From Verrucomicrobiales bacterium (GTDB lineage: Bacteria > Verrucomicrobiota > Verrucomicrobiia > Verrucomicrobiales > DEV007), in assembly GCA_029213025.1 (NCBI GenBank), contig JARGOZ010000010.1, forward strand, positions 1 to 64,000: a DNA stretch of 64,000 nt. The letters are read 5' to 3'. Shown here in pieces: positions 26,846-35,261 of the stretch. The notes under the pieces were generated by a model. That model was given only the letters and a program-made list of their open reading frames with translations. It was not told the DNA's origin and made no database searches. The translations under genes and the position numbers were made by a program. Numbering within the stretch: the stretch's first letter is position 1; each line of letters opens with the position of its first letter.

Positions 26846-27844
26846 TCAGGCAGGTTTAGAAGGATTCTGGATTTTGGTCCGGATTTCGTTGATCGTTGCT
26901 TCTCTTTCTTTAATGAGCGGATCAAACATCGGGATTTCTTTGGCATTGTTTCCCTGCTCATGTTTACGGAACAGAAACAGGTAGGTTTCGTTGGCGGGGC
27001 GCCAGCGATGGAAAAAGAGCCGGTTTTTCTCAACAATTTCCGAGCGAAGTTGAGTGAACTTCGAGTAATCGGATTTGGCGATTCTCTCAGCGGGCAGTTT
27101 CAGGCCGGTAATTATGTGATTGGCGATCATCTGATAACCAGCATCACCGTAGTGGATTCCATTTTCAGTGAGCGCAGGTTCGGCAACCTCGCCGGAATGC
27201 CCAATGGCCGAAAACAGATCGATCGTCTTGTAGTTATTCTCCCTGGCGAGCTTCACGATAGCTTTTGAAAAAGCGGCCAGATTTTTGTTATTTTCCACCT
27301 GATCGGGTAGAGGTGGCCCGAGATTCTCCAGAGGAGGCGGAGTGATTAAGATGATCTCGCGCAGGTCTTTGCCGGCGGAGTTGCGGATATTGTCAATCAA
27401 CTGGCGGTAGCCGGAGATAAAAACATCCAGATCCGATTCCAAACCAGCCCCGATTACCGAAGTCACTGCGTTTTGTTCGTTAGTCCACTGCTGGTTGATC
27501 GACATGGCTGCTCCGGTGCCATAGCAGATCATGACGACATTCGGGCGCATCTCACTGATTGCTTTACCGAGCCGTTCCCGGCCTTCTGAAGGTGGGCCGA
27601 AATACGAGCGGGCATCATTGAAAACTGAGTCACCGCTCCAACCGAGATTTCGGAAAACGAGATTTTTTGCCTCCGACGCAACCAGTATATGGCTCTCGAT
27701 GTGGCCGTAACTTTGGGCTCTCTCGACAAAAGTATTCCCGATGAAGGCCACCCGGTCATTGTCGCGCAGGATTTCCTCTGCGGACAAATTGTAAACGGCC
27801 ATAATCGCCGAAATAATTACTAAATACCAAAAATTTTGGACCAT
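26846..27844 (-). CDS. SGNH/GDSL-like hydrolase of the PVC type
   Basis: Exported protein of about 332 residues with an N-terminal signal (LVIISAIMAVYNLSA). The fold markers of SGNH hydrolases are present: block I VAFIGNTFVERAQ, block III-like VVMICYGTGAAM and block V ENGIHYGDAGYQMIANHI with the catalytic-type histidine. Block I has GNTF instead of GDSL, so the usual nucleophilic serine is missing. It is linked to the PVC heme protein by a one-base gap and lies downstream of DUF2141. I chose the ATG at 27844; a GTG at 27865 is also in frame. It may be a binding protein or use an alternative nucleophile. Confidence 0.75.
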   Translation of the reverse strand: MVQNFWYLVIISAIMAVYNLSAEEILRDNDRVAFIGNTFVERAQSYGHIESHILVASEAKNLVFRNLGWSGDSVFNDARSYFGPPSEGRERLGKAISEMRPNVVMICYGTGAAMSINQQWTNEQNAVTSVIGAGLESDLDVFISGYRQLIDNIRNSAGKDLREIILITPPPLENLGPPLPDQVENNKNLAAFSKAIVKLARENNYKTIDLFSAIGHSGEVAEPALTENGIHYGDAGYQMIANHIITGLKLPAERIAKSDYSKFTQLRSEIVEKNRLFFHRWRPANETYLFLFRKHEQGNNAKEIPMFDPLIKEREATINEIRTKIQNPSKPA

Positions 27845-27930
27845 CTCGAAATGTAGAGACGGCACGGAATGAAATCAAATTATGAGTCAATCCTGATTGC
27901 GCTTTTTGCCGATCAATCGATCCGCAAATA

Positions 27931-28350
27931 TTACTTCAGAAACACTTCGATCCTGCCGCCGTTCTCCGGCACGCGGAAAACACACTTGGCAAATTCGGGA
28001 GGTCCGAATCTTGTTTTGGGATTATTGGAGAAGCCGTAAGGTTCGACAGGAATCTTAAAACGGCCTTTGGTATCCAGCACTCCGTTCCCGTTGGTGTCCC
28101 AAACCACTGCCACGGCGTAAAGGCCGGGAGGCAGGTTCCTGGCCGTTGTGATAACCGGTCCGGGAGCTTTTACGGGGACCTTCGGAGACTCCGGAAGTTC
28201 ATTCACTCGAAAGTCGCTGGCGTTGTTGTAAAAGCCTACCATCAAGGTGCCGCCGGGGCGATCCACGCCGTGAACAATCACTTCGACATCAGCGGCCTGG
28301 CTGCAGACAGAGAAAATCAGGAGAAAAGCTGTGATCAGATATTTCATCAT
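27931..28350 (-). CDS. DUF2141 domain protein, exported
   Basis: The protein has 139 residues and a signal peptide (LITAFLLIFSVCSQA) with predicted cleavage before ADVEV. The body matches DUF2141 from memory: a beta-sandwich with VGFYNNASDF, then VVWDTNGNGVLDTKGRFKIPVEPYGFSNN, where Asp/Asn residues resemble a calcium-binding loop. The function of the family is unknown. It lies between the E1-alpha gene and the SGNH gene on the same strand, with gaps of 53 and 86 bases. The ATG pair at 28350/28347 both fit. Confidence 0.85.
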   Translation of the reverse strand: MMKYLITAFLLIFSVCSQAADVEVIVHGVDRPGGTLMVGFYNNASDFRVNELPESPKVPVKAPGPVITTARNLPPGLYAVAVVWDTNGNGVLDTKGRFKIPVEPYGFSNNPKTRFGPPEFAKCVFRVPENGGRIEVFLK

Positions 28351-28403
28351 TCGAAATTGAAACGGTTCAACAGCCGGATTGGTTAGGAAAACCAGACTTC
28401 AAA

Positions 28404-29444
28404 TTAGCTCCGCCATGTATTTTCACTTTCGACCAGGTCCGAACTGGAAATGGCCTGCCAGGTTTCTTTAACCGGACTGGGTGAAGATTCACTTTGGGCC
28501 TGTACTGTCGCCTCCTCGACTTCTTTTTGGATTCGTTGTTTGAGTTGTTCGATTTCCATTTCAGTCATCCAGCCATTCTGGAGAATTTGTTCAACCGCAA
28601 CTTTGTTGCAGTCCCGCCCGAAATGATCTTCGCGGGCCGATGCGGCGACGTATCGGGCATCATCATGCTCGCCGTGGCCGGCCAGTCTGAGCATCCGGCC
28701 TACCACCATTTGCGGGCCCGCTCCGGAGCGGGCTTTGCTAATTGCTTCGGAAAAAACTTCGACACATTCGAGAGGGTCGGTGCCATCGATAGAATAGCCG
28801 GAAACTCCGTAGCCTTTCGCGCGATCCACGAGGCTTTCGCAGGCAAACTGCCGGTCCTCTTTGGTAGAGTAGGCATATTGGTTGTTTGCCACTGCAACCA
28901 CGAGAGGCAGCTTTTCCACCGCCGCCTGGTTCATCGCTTCGTGAAATGCGCCCGTGGAAGTTCCTCCATCACCGATTGTGGCGCCGCCTACCACGCCTGA
29001 TTCGCCTTTAAATCGCTTGGCTATCAGCATGCCGTTGACGACGGCGATCAACGATCCGAGGTGGGAAATCATGGCCGGCATCCCTTTTGAAGGAAGCCCC
29101 CGGTGAATATTGCCGTCACGGCCTTTCATAGGGCCTTCGACAGATCCCAAATAGGTCCGCGCTGCATCAATGAGGGGTTCCCCAAAGGCCATCCTGCCTG
29201 CCTGATCCCGGATCAATCCGGCAAAAATGTCGCCACCCGATTGATCGAGTTGGGCACCGAGTGCGGCACTGAATGCCTCTTGCCCACGCCCCAGGTAGAC
29301 GCCGCCGGTGATTTTTCCGGCCCGGTATAGAGCGGCAATTTTGTCTTCGAATGATCGCCCGAAAACCATCCATTTGAAGGTCTTTAGATACGATTCTTTC
29401 CACTGCTCCGGATCGCTATGCTTCTTTGCTGCCATCAGGGCCAT
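28404..29444 (-). CDS. Thiamine-diphosphate-dependent 2-oxoacid or acetoin dehydrogenase E1 alpha subunit
   Basis: Alpha subunit of the E1 component of a 2-oxoacid dehydrogenase complex; it decarboxylates a 2-oxoacid using thiamine diphosphate. The cofactor motif GDG...NN is GDGGTSTGAFHEAMNQAAVEKLPLVVAVANNQYAYST. The conserved HRG region appears as GNIHRGLPS. The protein has 346 residues. Normally the E1 beta, E2 and E3 genes follow, but none is in this window. Pyruvate, acetoin and branched-chain substrates are all possible. An internal ATG at 29435 is an alternative start. It is divergent from the sulfatase at 29550. Confidence 0.87.
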   Translation of the reverse strand: MALMAAKKHSDPEQWKESYLKTFKWMVFGRSFEDKIAALYRAGKITGGVYLGRGQEAFSAALGAQLDQSGGDIFAGLIRDQAGRMAFGEPLIDAARTYLGSVEGPMKGRDGNIHRGLPSKGMPAMISHLGSLIAVVNGMLIAKRFKGESGVVGGATIGDGGTSTGAFHEAMNQAAVEKLPLVVAVANNQYAYSTKEDRQFACESLVDRAKGYGVSGYSIDGTDPLECVEVFSEAISKARSGAGPQMVVGRMLRLAGHGEHDDARYVAASAREDHFGRDCNKVAVEQILQNGWMTEMEIEQLKQRIQKEVEEATVQAQSESSPSPVKETWQAISSSDLVESENTWRS

Positions 29445-29549
29445 CCTGGACTAATATCGACGGTATCGCTAACAGAATTCCAAATGCTTCCAGGAGCCGG
29501 CAGCGTTTTCGCGGCTTTGACTAATCCGGCCAGTCGCGTTATTTGGCGC

Positions 29550-30917
29550 ATGCATCAACGTACGAAGATTACCATTTTATCGGTTCTAGCGCTGTTTTCC
29601 GGACTGACCGCCAGGGCCGAAAATCCACCAAATATTGTCCTGTTACTCTCAGATGACCAGGCGTGGACGGACTACAGCTTTATGGGGCATGAGCATATCG
29701 AATCTCCGCATTTGGATAAACTCGCAACGAAAAGCGCTGTGTTCCGGAGGGGATATGTCCCTACCGCGCTGTGCCGACCGGCTTTGATGACACTTGCGAC
29801 CGGCTTATACACCCACCAACATAAAATTAGCGGCAACGATCCGGCCCACACCCTGGCGCACCCCGTAAAAGAGAAGGAGAAGTACGATCAACTCCGTGAA
29901 GCTTTGATTTCCAATGTCGACAAAAATCCGACGATAGCCCGGATCCTCAGCGGAAACGGCTATCTCTGTCATCAGTCGGGAAAATGGTGGGAAGGAAGTT
30001 TTTCCCGTGGTGGTTTCACCCACGGAATGACCAGAGGCTTTCCCAAACCGGGTGGGCGCCACGGGGACGATGGATTGAAAATCGGTCGGGAGGGCATGAA
30101 GCCCGTATTCGATTTTATTGATCACTCGGTTTCAGAAAAGAAGCCTTTTTATCTTTGGTACGCTCCGTTTATGCCCCACACGCCGCACACTCCACCCAAA
30201 GAACTTTTTGATAAGTACAAAGCAAAAGTGGACTCCCCGTTTGTCGCGCGATACTACGCGATGTGTGAATGGTTTGATCAAACCTGCGGCCAGCTTATCG
30301 ATTATATCGACGATAAAGGACAAACTGATAACACTTTGTTTGTCTATATCTGCGATAACGGATGGATCCAGAGCGAGAATGTCAAAAAGTATGCCCCACG
30401 CTCAAAGCAATCCTGTAATGAAGGTGGCGTGCGCCAACCTACTCTTTTCAGTTGGCCGGGTGTGATTGAAGCCGGGGATCGAGGTGAGCAACTGTGCTCC
30501 AGTATTGACATTGTTCCAACCATGCTGGCTGCCGCCGGACTGGAGGCACCGGAATCCATGCCGGGAATGAATTTACTTCCCTGTTTGAAGAGTGGTGAAG
30601 CTTCTCCGAGGAAGAAAGTCTTTGGTGAAGGATTTGCGCACGATGTAGCCAATGTGGAAAACCCGGACGACTCACTTCTCTACCGCTGGTTGGTGGAAGG
30701 GAAATGGAAATTAATCCTCACGTACGACGGCGAAGTAGGACGGTACAAATCTTCTCATCCGAGAACCGAAAAGAGACCTCAGCTTTACGATTTACTGGCC
30801 GACCCTCATGAGAACAAAAATCTGGCTGCGGAAAATCCGGAAGTCGTCGCCCGCATGGCGGCGGATATTCAGAACTGGTGGCCCAGCGAACGTTCGGTTT
30901 TGACCAGTTGGGAATAA
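29550..30917 (+). CDS. Sulfatase family protein (arylsulfatase A-like)
   Basis: Exported sulfatase of about 455 residues. It has a signal peptide (ILSVLALFSGLTARA) and the family opening PPNIVLLLSDDQAW, whose aspartates bind metal. The formylglycine motif reads CRPALMTLATG with cysteine C75; the canonical form is C-x-P-S-R, so Ser and Arg are replaced by Ala and Leu. Later blocks include PFYLWYAPFMPHTPH and ICDNGW. I chose the ATG at 29550 because the signal peptide starts there; the open frame extends to 29418 but that part overlaps the divergent gene. Sulfated polysaccharides are typical PVC substrates. No sulfatase-maturating enzyme is seen here. Confidence 0.88.
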   Translation: MHQRTKITILSVLALFSGLTARAENPPNIVLLLSDDQAWTDYSFMGHEHIESPHLDKLATKSAVFRRGYVPTALCRPALMTLATGLYTHQHKISGNDPAHTLAHPVKEKEKYDQLREALISNVDKNPTIARILSGNGYLCHQSGKWWEGSFSRGGFTHGMTRGFPKPGGRHGDDGLKIGREGMKPVFDFIDHSVSEKKPFYLWYAPFMPHTPHTPPKELFDKYKAKVDSPFVARYYAMCEWFDQTCGQLIDYIDDKGQTDNTLFVYICDNGWIQSENVKKYAPRSKQSCNEGGVRQPTLFSWPGVIEAGDRGEQLCSSIDIVPTMLAAAGLEAPESMPGMNLLPCLKSGEASPRKKVFGEGFAHDVANVENPDDSLLYRWLVEGKWKLILTYDGEVGRYKSSHPRTEKRPQLYDLLADPHENKNLAAENPEVVARMAADIQNWWPSERSVLTSWE

Positions 30918-30918
30918 C

Positions 30919-30941
30919 AACAGGAGCATTTAACGCCTGTT
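30919..30941. terminator. Hairpin between convergent sulfatase and DUF1992 genes
   Basis: The arms AACAGG (30919-30924) and CCTGTT (30936-30941) are perfect inverted repeats with an 11-base loop, straddling the end of the DUF1992 gene. There is no real T-run, so termination is a weak inference. Confidence 0.3.
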
Positions 30942-31238
30942 TGGTAAGTTCAGTTTAGCGGTGAGGGAGTTGAATTCCATTTTCAACTCCTCAAGCCTTT
31001 CCTGTTCCGCCCCGGCGGCAATCTTCTTTTCAAGCTTTTCCATCTGCTTCAGAATATCCACTTCAAGTGGGTGGAAACCGGAACTTGCGAGAATGGAATA
31101 ACCCATGCGCAAGTGATGGGGCGTCGCGAAGTAGGCATCCAGATCCACCTTTTTGCCTTTTAGATCTTCAGGTTGCGTTAAATTCCCGTTCTTTATCGCT
31201 TCACTGATCTTTTCTGCAATAGGTCCGCTCCAGCTCAT
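30930..31238 (-). CDS. DUF1992 (DnaJ subfamily C member 28-like) protein
   Basis: About 102 residues. The core GPIAEKISEAIKNGNL ... HHLRMGYSILASSGFHPLEV matches the DUF1992 pattern (IAE..I..A...G.....PGKGKPL ... LRM.Y.IL...GF.P.E). The function is unknown. The C-terminal half is a Lys/Glu-rich coiled coil. I chose the ATG at 31238 because its first bases overlap the stop of the upstream membrane-protein gene (ATGA), giving translational coupling. The open frame extends upstream to 31301 inside that gene. It is the last gene of the arg operon. Confidence 0.78.
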   Translation of the reverse strand: MSWSGPIAEKISEAIKNGNLTQPEDLKGKKVDLDAYFATPHHLRMGYSILASSGFHPLEVDILKQMEKLEKKIAAGAEQERLEELKMEFNSLTAKLNLPNRR

Positions 31239-32143
31239 TCGCCCGCTTGTTGATCGCCAAAAGCCTCTTCGTATAATACCGAAAACGCGGTAACCATCCA
31301 TGCACCGCTGATGAACATTCCTACAACTAAAAAGAGCACTCCGATATTCAGCAGGAAGTAGGCAATGATGCTGAAAATCGTCATCTTGAAAAAATGTTTC
31401 ATGTAGGCTTTTGTCGCGAGGCCCAGTGCGTTATTCCAACTCGCGTCGCAATCCAGACATAGCAACGCGGCGAGAGTGGCAATGGTTCCGAATATCGAGG
31501 AAACCAGTCCCAGTAACAGGAGACCACCGGATAGACCACCTATCACCATTCCTGGATTCGCTTCCGCCCATGCTTCATTACTGGTGATGTAGATAAAGAA
31601 GCCAATGAACGGCAGCAAAACGACGAAAATCGGAATCCACATCAGCGTGGATATCGCTACCAGAGAACCGAATCTTCTTTTAAAGCCGTCAAACAGGTTT
31701 TCGAGATCTCCATTCTGTCCCCGCACCCGTTTTAAGGTGTAATACATGTAGCCGCCCATCATCGGAAACAGCATGAAGAAAACCGGAAAAACCAGGTTCG
31801 AGGCAAAACCGATGATAACCTGTACCAGGGCGTAAAAGCCAACAAACGGCCAAAAGTCGGAAACCATGACTTTCCAGCTTTTCCCGATCACATCGAATAT
31901 GCCGAAATTGAAATCGGATTTGAGCCGGGCCTGCCTGGGGAAGAATGAATGGTTCGCCGGTGGATAGCTGGCACCAGTTGACAGTTCCGAATTGGCCAAC
32001 GGCACCCAGTCTTGCAATCCTTCCCGCCAGACCAGAGTTTGGCCGTTGATCGTACCGGCTGCCTGCATAGCCTGAATTGCCGAATCAGAGACAGGACCTT
32101 CCTGTGCGCCGTTTTGTTCGTAAAACCACTGTTGAGTTTCCAT
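31235..32143 (-). CDS. DUF4339 (GYF-like) domain membrane protein
   Basis: 302 residues. The N-terminus (about 1-55) is a GYF_2/DUF4339 domain: QQWFYEQNGAQEGPVSDSAIQAM ... LVWREGLQDWVPLA. A polar linker and about five to six transmembrane segments follow (for example FWPFVGFYALVQVIIGF, IFVVLLPFIGFFIYI, GGLLLLGLVSSIFGTIATLAALLCL and IIAYFLLNIGVLFLVVGMFI). GYF-like domains usually bind proline-rich peptides. The membrane part resembles bacterial DUF975-type integral proteins, but I am not certain. It starts 7 bases after argF and overlaps DUF1992 by 4 bases. Nothing links it functionally to arginine synthesis. Confidence 0.75.
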   Translation of the reverse strand: METQQWFYEQNGAQEGPVSDSAIQAMQAAGTINGQTLVWREGLQDWVPLANSELSTGASYPPANHSFFPRQARLKSDFNFGIFDVIGKSWKVMVSDFWPFVGFYALVQVIIGFASNLVFPVFFMLFPMMGGYMYYTLKRVRGQNGDLENLFDGFKRRFGSLVAISTLMWIPIFVVLLPFIGFFIYITSNEAWAEANPGMVIGGLSGGLLLLGLVSSIFGTIATLAALLCLDCDASWNNALGLATKAYMKHFFKMTIFSIIAYFLLNIGVLFLVVGMFISGAWMVTAFSVLYEEAFGDQQAGE

Positions 32144-32150
32144 TACTTGT

Positions 32151-33065
32151 TCAGGTGCTGAAGCCTATGTCAGCGAGTCTCACCAGAACCGCTTTCTGTG
32201 CATGAAGGCGGTTTTCCGCCTGGTCAAAAATTTCCGTAGCTCTTTCTTCAAGAAGGGCTTCCGTCAGTTCTTTATCCCGGTACGCCGGCAAACAGTGTTG
32301 CACGATAGCATCGGAATTCGCCAGTTTCATCAAGTCATGATTGATCTGATAGGGAGCCAACGTTTTGAGCCGGTCAGCGGCTTCCGCTTCTTTGCCCATG
32401 CTTACCCAGGTATCAGTATATAGCACATCGGCGCCTTCCGCCGCGGCCCGGGGATCGTCGGTTATGGTCAAAGGGGAATCTCCAAGCCGTTCGATAAACT
32501 CTGCCCGGGGTTGAAATTCGCGCGGGGCGGCGATGGTCAGATCGAAGCCGAGTCGCTTCGATGCCCAGGCCCAACTGCGTCCCATATTGCAGTCACCATC
32601 TCCGAAAAATACGATTTTTTTTCCGTCCCAGGTGCCCAGTTTTTCCCGAATGGTTAACAGGTCGGCAAGAATTTGGCAGGGGTGTTCCTCATCGGTTAAC
32701 GCATTGATTGTGGGTATTTTACCGAACTCAGCGAAGTCCACGACATCCTGCTGATCAAAAGTACGAATCACACAGCCGTGGACCATTCTACCCAAAACAC
32801 GGGCGGTATCCTTAATAGGTTCGCCGCGTCCCAACTGGATATCATTGGCGTTCAAAAACATGGGCCGCCCGCCCAGTTCATGAATCCCCACTTCGAAGCT
32901 GACCCTGGTACGAGTCGATGACTTGGTAAAAATCATTGCCCAGGTTTGTTCGGCCAACGGAAGAACACGATGATTTCCCCGTTTCGATTTCAACGACTGT
33001 GCCAGGTATACGAGGTCAGTGATTTCCTCGCCCGACAGATCTTCAATTCCAAGCAAGTGATTCAT
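32151..33065 (-). CDS. argF: Ornithine carbamoyltransferase
   Basis: Transfers carbamoyl from carbamoyl phosphate to L-ornithine to form citrulline, the sixth step of arginine synthesis. Motifs seen are SSTRTR at 49-54 (carbamoyl-phosphate binding), the DEEHPCQ loop and HCLPAYRDKELT with the HCLP ornithine-binding cysteine. 304 residues is normal. Its start overlaps the argD stop by 4 bases, so the two are translationally coupled. Catabolic OTC (ArcB) is less likely given the argB-argD-argF order. Confidence 0.96.
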   Translation of the reverse strand: MNHLLGIEDLSGEEITDLVYLAQSLKSKRGNHRVLPLAEQTWAMIFTKSSTRTRVSFEVGIHELGGRPMFLNANDIQLGRGEPIKDTARVLGRMVHGCVIRTFDQQDVVDFAEFGKIPTINALTDEEHPCQILADLLTIREKLGTWDGKKIVFFGDGDCNMGRSWAWASKRLGFDLTIAAPREFQPRAEFIERLGDSPLTITDDPRAAAEGADVLYTDTWVSMGKEAEAADRLKTLAPYQINHDLMKLANSDAIVQHCLPAYRDKELTEALLEERATEIFDQAENRLHAQKAVLVRLADIGFST

Positions 33066-34279
33066 AATTCAGCAATAACATCCTCCATGATTTCGAAAGC
33101 CTTGTCGATCTCCTCTTTCGTTGTATTGAGCGGCGGAAGCCATCGCACCACCGATGCACCGGCTGGAACGGTGAGAAGTCCGGCTTTCATGAGTTGATTG
33201 ACCAGATAAATGGACGGGGAAGGGGAGACCTCGCCAAAAGCGTCTTCGTTGAGAATAAAACCAAGCATCAGACCAAGGCCCCGTAAGCCTTGTATGTGGG
33301 GGAAATTCCAGCCTTCAACCCGCTCACGAATATAGTTCTCGAGGTTGCGCACATTGTCCAGACACCCGGTATTCCCGATTTCCTGTAAAACGGCGAGAGC
33401 AACGGCCGATCCCAGCGGTGTTCCGCCAAAGGTAGAGCCGTGAGTGCCCGGCCCCAGGGAACCGGCGCATTTGTCGCTGATCCACATCGCCCCCATCGGA
33501 AATCCGCCCGCCATACCTTTTGCCCAGGTGATGACGTCCGGTTCTACATTCGGTGCAATCGAGCGAAAGCCGCACCAGTCGCCGGTTCGCCCGAAGCCGC
33601 ATTGGACCTCGTCAAACATGAGCAAAACTCCGTGTTGTTCGCGAATCTCCACCGCTGTTTGAATAAATTCGGGAGTCGCGACGTGGATGCCACCTTCACC
33701 TTGAACCGGCTCAAAAAGAATCGCTGCAGTCTTATCCAAAACAGCGGCTCGAAGCGCTTCGCAGTCGTTAAACGGGACGTGAAGAAAACCGGGGAGCAAT
33801 GGGTCAAATCCGGTTTTAACTTTATCCTGACCAGTCGCAGCGATACCTCCGAGGGTCCGTCCGTGAAACGAATTGTTGCAGGTAATCACTTCGAATCGAT
33901 CACTGTTGCCATTTTGATCGTAAAAATATTTTCGCGCCAGTTTTACCGCCCCGTCGTTCGCTTCCGCGCCGCTATTGGCGAAAAATACTTTTCCCGATAA
34001 TTGCACAGCGGTTTCGACGATAAATTCCGCCAATTCCGCCTGTTTCGGGATGTGATACAGGTTGGAGCAATGAATCAGCGTGGCTGACTGTTCCCGCAGA
34101 ACCTCCTGCATGCATTTCGGCGAATGTCCCAACGAGCACACTGCAATGCCCGAAGCAAAATCGAGGTATTGCTTTCCGGATTCGTCCCAAATCCACGCGC
34201 CGTCGCCTTTTACAAAGGAAACCGGGAAGCGTCCGTAGTTTCCCAGGACGTATTTTTCTGTGCGCTCGAAGGTGTTCAT
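33062..34279 (-). CDS. argD: Acetylornithine aminotransferase
   Basis: PLP-dependent class III aminotransferase that converts N-acetylglutamate semialdehyde to N-acetylornithine. The PLP lysine is in DVITWAKGMAGGFPMGAM. The glycine-rich cofactor loop ANSGAEANDGAVKLAR and the aspartate in MFDEVQCGFGRTG are present. 405 residues is normal. It overlaps argB and argF by 4 bases each, so the three genes form a tightly coupled operon. In many bacteria the same enzyme also serves lysine synthesis. Confidence 0.95.
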   Translation of the reverse strand: MNTFERTEKYVLGNYGRFPVSFVKGDGAWIWDESGKQYLDFASGIAVCSLGHSPKCMQEVLREQSATLIHCSNLYHIPKQAELAEFIVETAVQLSGKVFFANSGAEANDGAVKLARKYFYDQNGNSDRFEVITCNNSFHGRTLGGIAATGQDKVKTGFDPLLPGFLHVPFNDCEALRAAVLDKTAAILFEPVQGEGGIHVATPEFIQTAVEIREQHGVLLMFDEVQCGFGRTGDWCGFRSIAPNVEPDVITWAKGMAGGFPMGAMWISDKCAGSLGPGTHGSTFGGTPLGSAVALAVLQEIGNTGCLDNVRNLENYIRERVEGWNFPHIQGLRGLGLMLGFILNEDAFGEVSPSPSIYLVNQLMKAGLLTVPAGASVVRWLPPLNTTKEEIDKAFEIMEDVIAEL

Positions 34280-35163
34280 TTTACGATCTCGGTGCCGATT
34301 CCTTCTTTGGTGAAAATCTCAAGCAGCAGTGTGTGCGACACTCTGCCGTCGATCATGTGAACCTTTCCCACACCCGCATTGAGAGCTTCTACAGAGGAAC
34401 GGACTTTCGGAATCATCCCGCCTCCGATAATTCCGCTCCCGATCATTCCTTCTACATCTCCGGCTTTGATTGAATGAATCAGAGTCTCCGGTTTCGACGG
34501 ATCTTCCATTACACCGAGCACATCGCTCAGATAAACCAGCTTCGCGGCCTTCAATTTCGAAGCGAGAGCACTGGCCGCCAGATCGGCATTTACATTCAGC
34601 GATAAACCGGTGTCTTTTTCCCGGGCGATTGGTGAAACCACAGGAACTGCATTATCTGCGATAGCAGCTTCGATCCGACTCAAATCAAAATCGACAACCC
34701 GCCCGACCCGGCCGAGACTGACTTCCTGTTTCACGTCTTCCGACCAACCGGAGATTCGTTCGCCGATGAAAGCGGTATTTCCGGGGACACCGTGTGCTTT
34801 GCCGCCATAGTGCTGTATATCCTCGACCAGTCCGGGGTTAATCTGCGAACTCAGCGTGTTCTCGACGATTTCCATCGCTTCATCCGTGGTGATGCGGAGC
34901 CCGCTCACGAAGGTGGCCTCCAGACCAGTTTCCTGCATCGCCGCGGAAATGGCTTTACCGCCCCCGTGAACCAGCACAGGATTGATTCCGGCGATCTCGA
35001 GAAACACAACATCGCGCAGCAAGTTCTTCACTAGTTCGCGGTTATCCATCGCACTACCCCCGACTTTAATCAGGAAGGTTTCCCCCCGAAATTTTTGTAA
35101 ATAGGGAAGCGCTTCCAGCAAAACTGCCGCTTTCTCCGTCTGAGATTGAAAATCAAAAGCCAT
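34276..35163 (-). CDS. argB: Acetylglutamate kinase
   Basis: Phosphorylates N-acetyl-L-glutamate, the second step of arginine synthesis. The family motifs are visible: FLIKVGGSAM, NPVLVHGGGKAIS, and the C-terminal nucleotide and regulatory region with GGMIPKVRSSVEALNAGVGKVHMIDGR. 295 residues is normal. It is the first gene of the operon that continues through argD, argF, the DUF4339 membrane protein and DUF1992. It is divergent from bioD with a 98-base gap containing a dyad. Confidence 0.95.
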   Translation of the reverse strand: MAFDFQSQTEKAAVLLEALPYLQKFRGETFLIKVGGSAMDNRELVKNLLRDVVFLEIAGINPVLVHGGGKAISAAMQETGLEATFVSGLRITTDEAMEIVENTLSSQINPGLVEDIQHYGGKAHGVPGNTAFIGERISGWSEDVKQEVSLGRVGRVVDFDLSRIEAAIADNAVPVVSPIAREKDTGLSLNVNADLAASALASKLKAAKLVYLSDVLGVMEDPSKPETLIHSIKAGDVEGMIGSGIIGGGMIPKVRSSVEALNAGVGKVHMIDGRVSHTLLLEIFTKEGIGTEIVK

Positions 35164-35223
35164 GAAAATGGAAAGCGGAGAACTTGACGGGAAAATGGAG
35201 CGCGGGCAAGAAAAGAATTTTAC

Positions 35224-35248
35224 AACTCTGAAGCAACATCTCAGAGTT
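35224..35248. promoter_or_regulatory. Perfect dyad between argB and bioD
   Basis: The 8-base arms AACTCTGA (35224-35231) and TCAGAGTT (35241-35248) are perfect inverted repeats with a 9-base spacer, 14 bases before the bioD start. It resembles a dimeric regulator site. It does not match the ARG box of ArgR or the BirA operator as I know them. On RNA it could instead be a leader hairpin. Confidence 0.4.
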
Positions 35249-35261
35249 CCGGCAGCTAAAA

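Noticed and set aside
26845-27036. N-terminal extension of the PVC heme protein
   Set aside because: It overlaps the SGNH gene in another frame; the ATG at 26844 is immediately followed by a signal peptide.
29418-29549. N-terminal extension of the sulfatase
   Set aside because: It overlaps the divergent E1-alpha start, lacks similarity, and a proper signal peptide begins at 29550.
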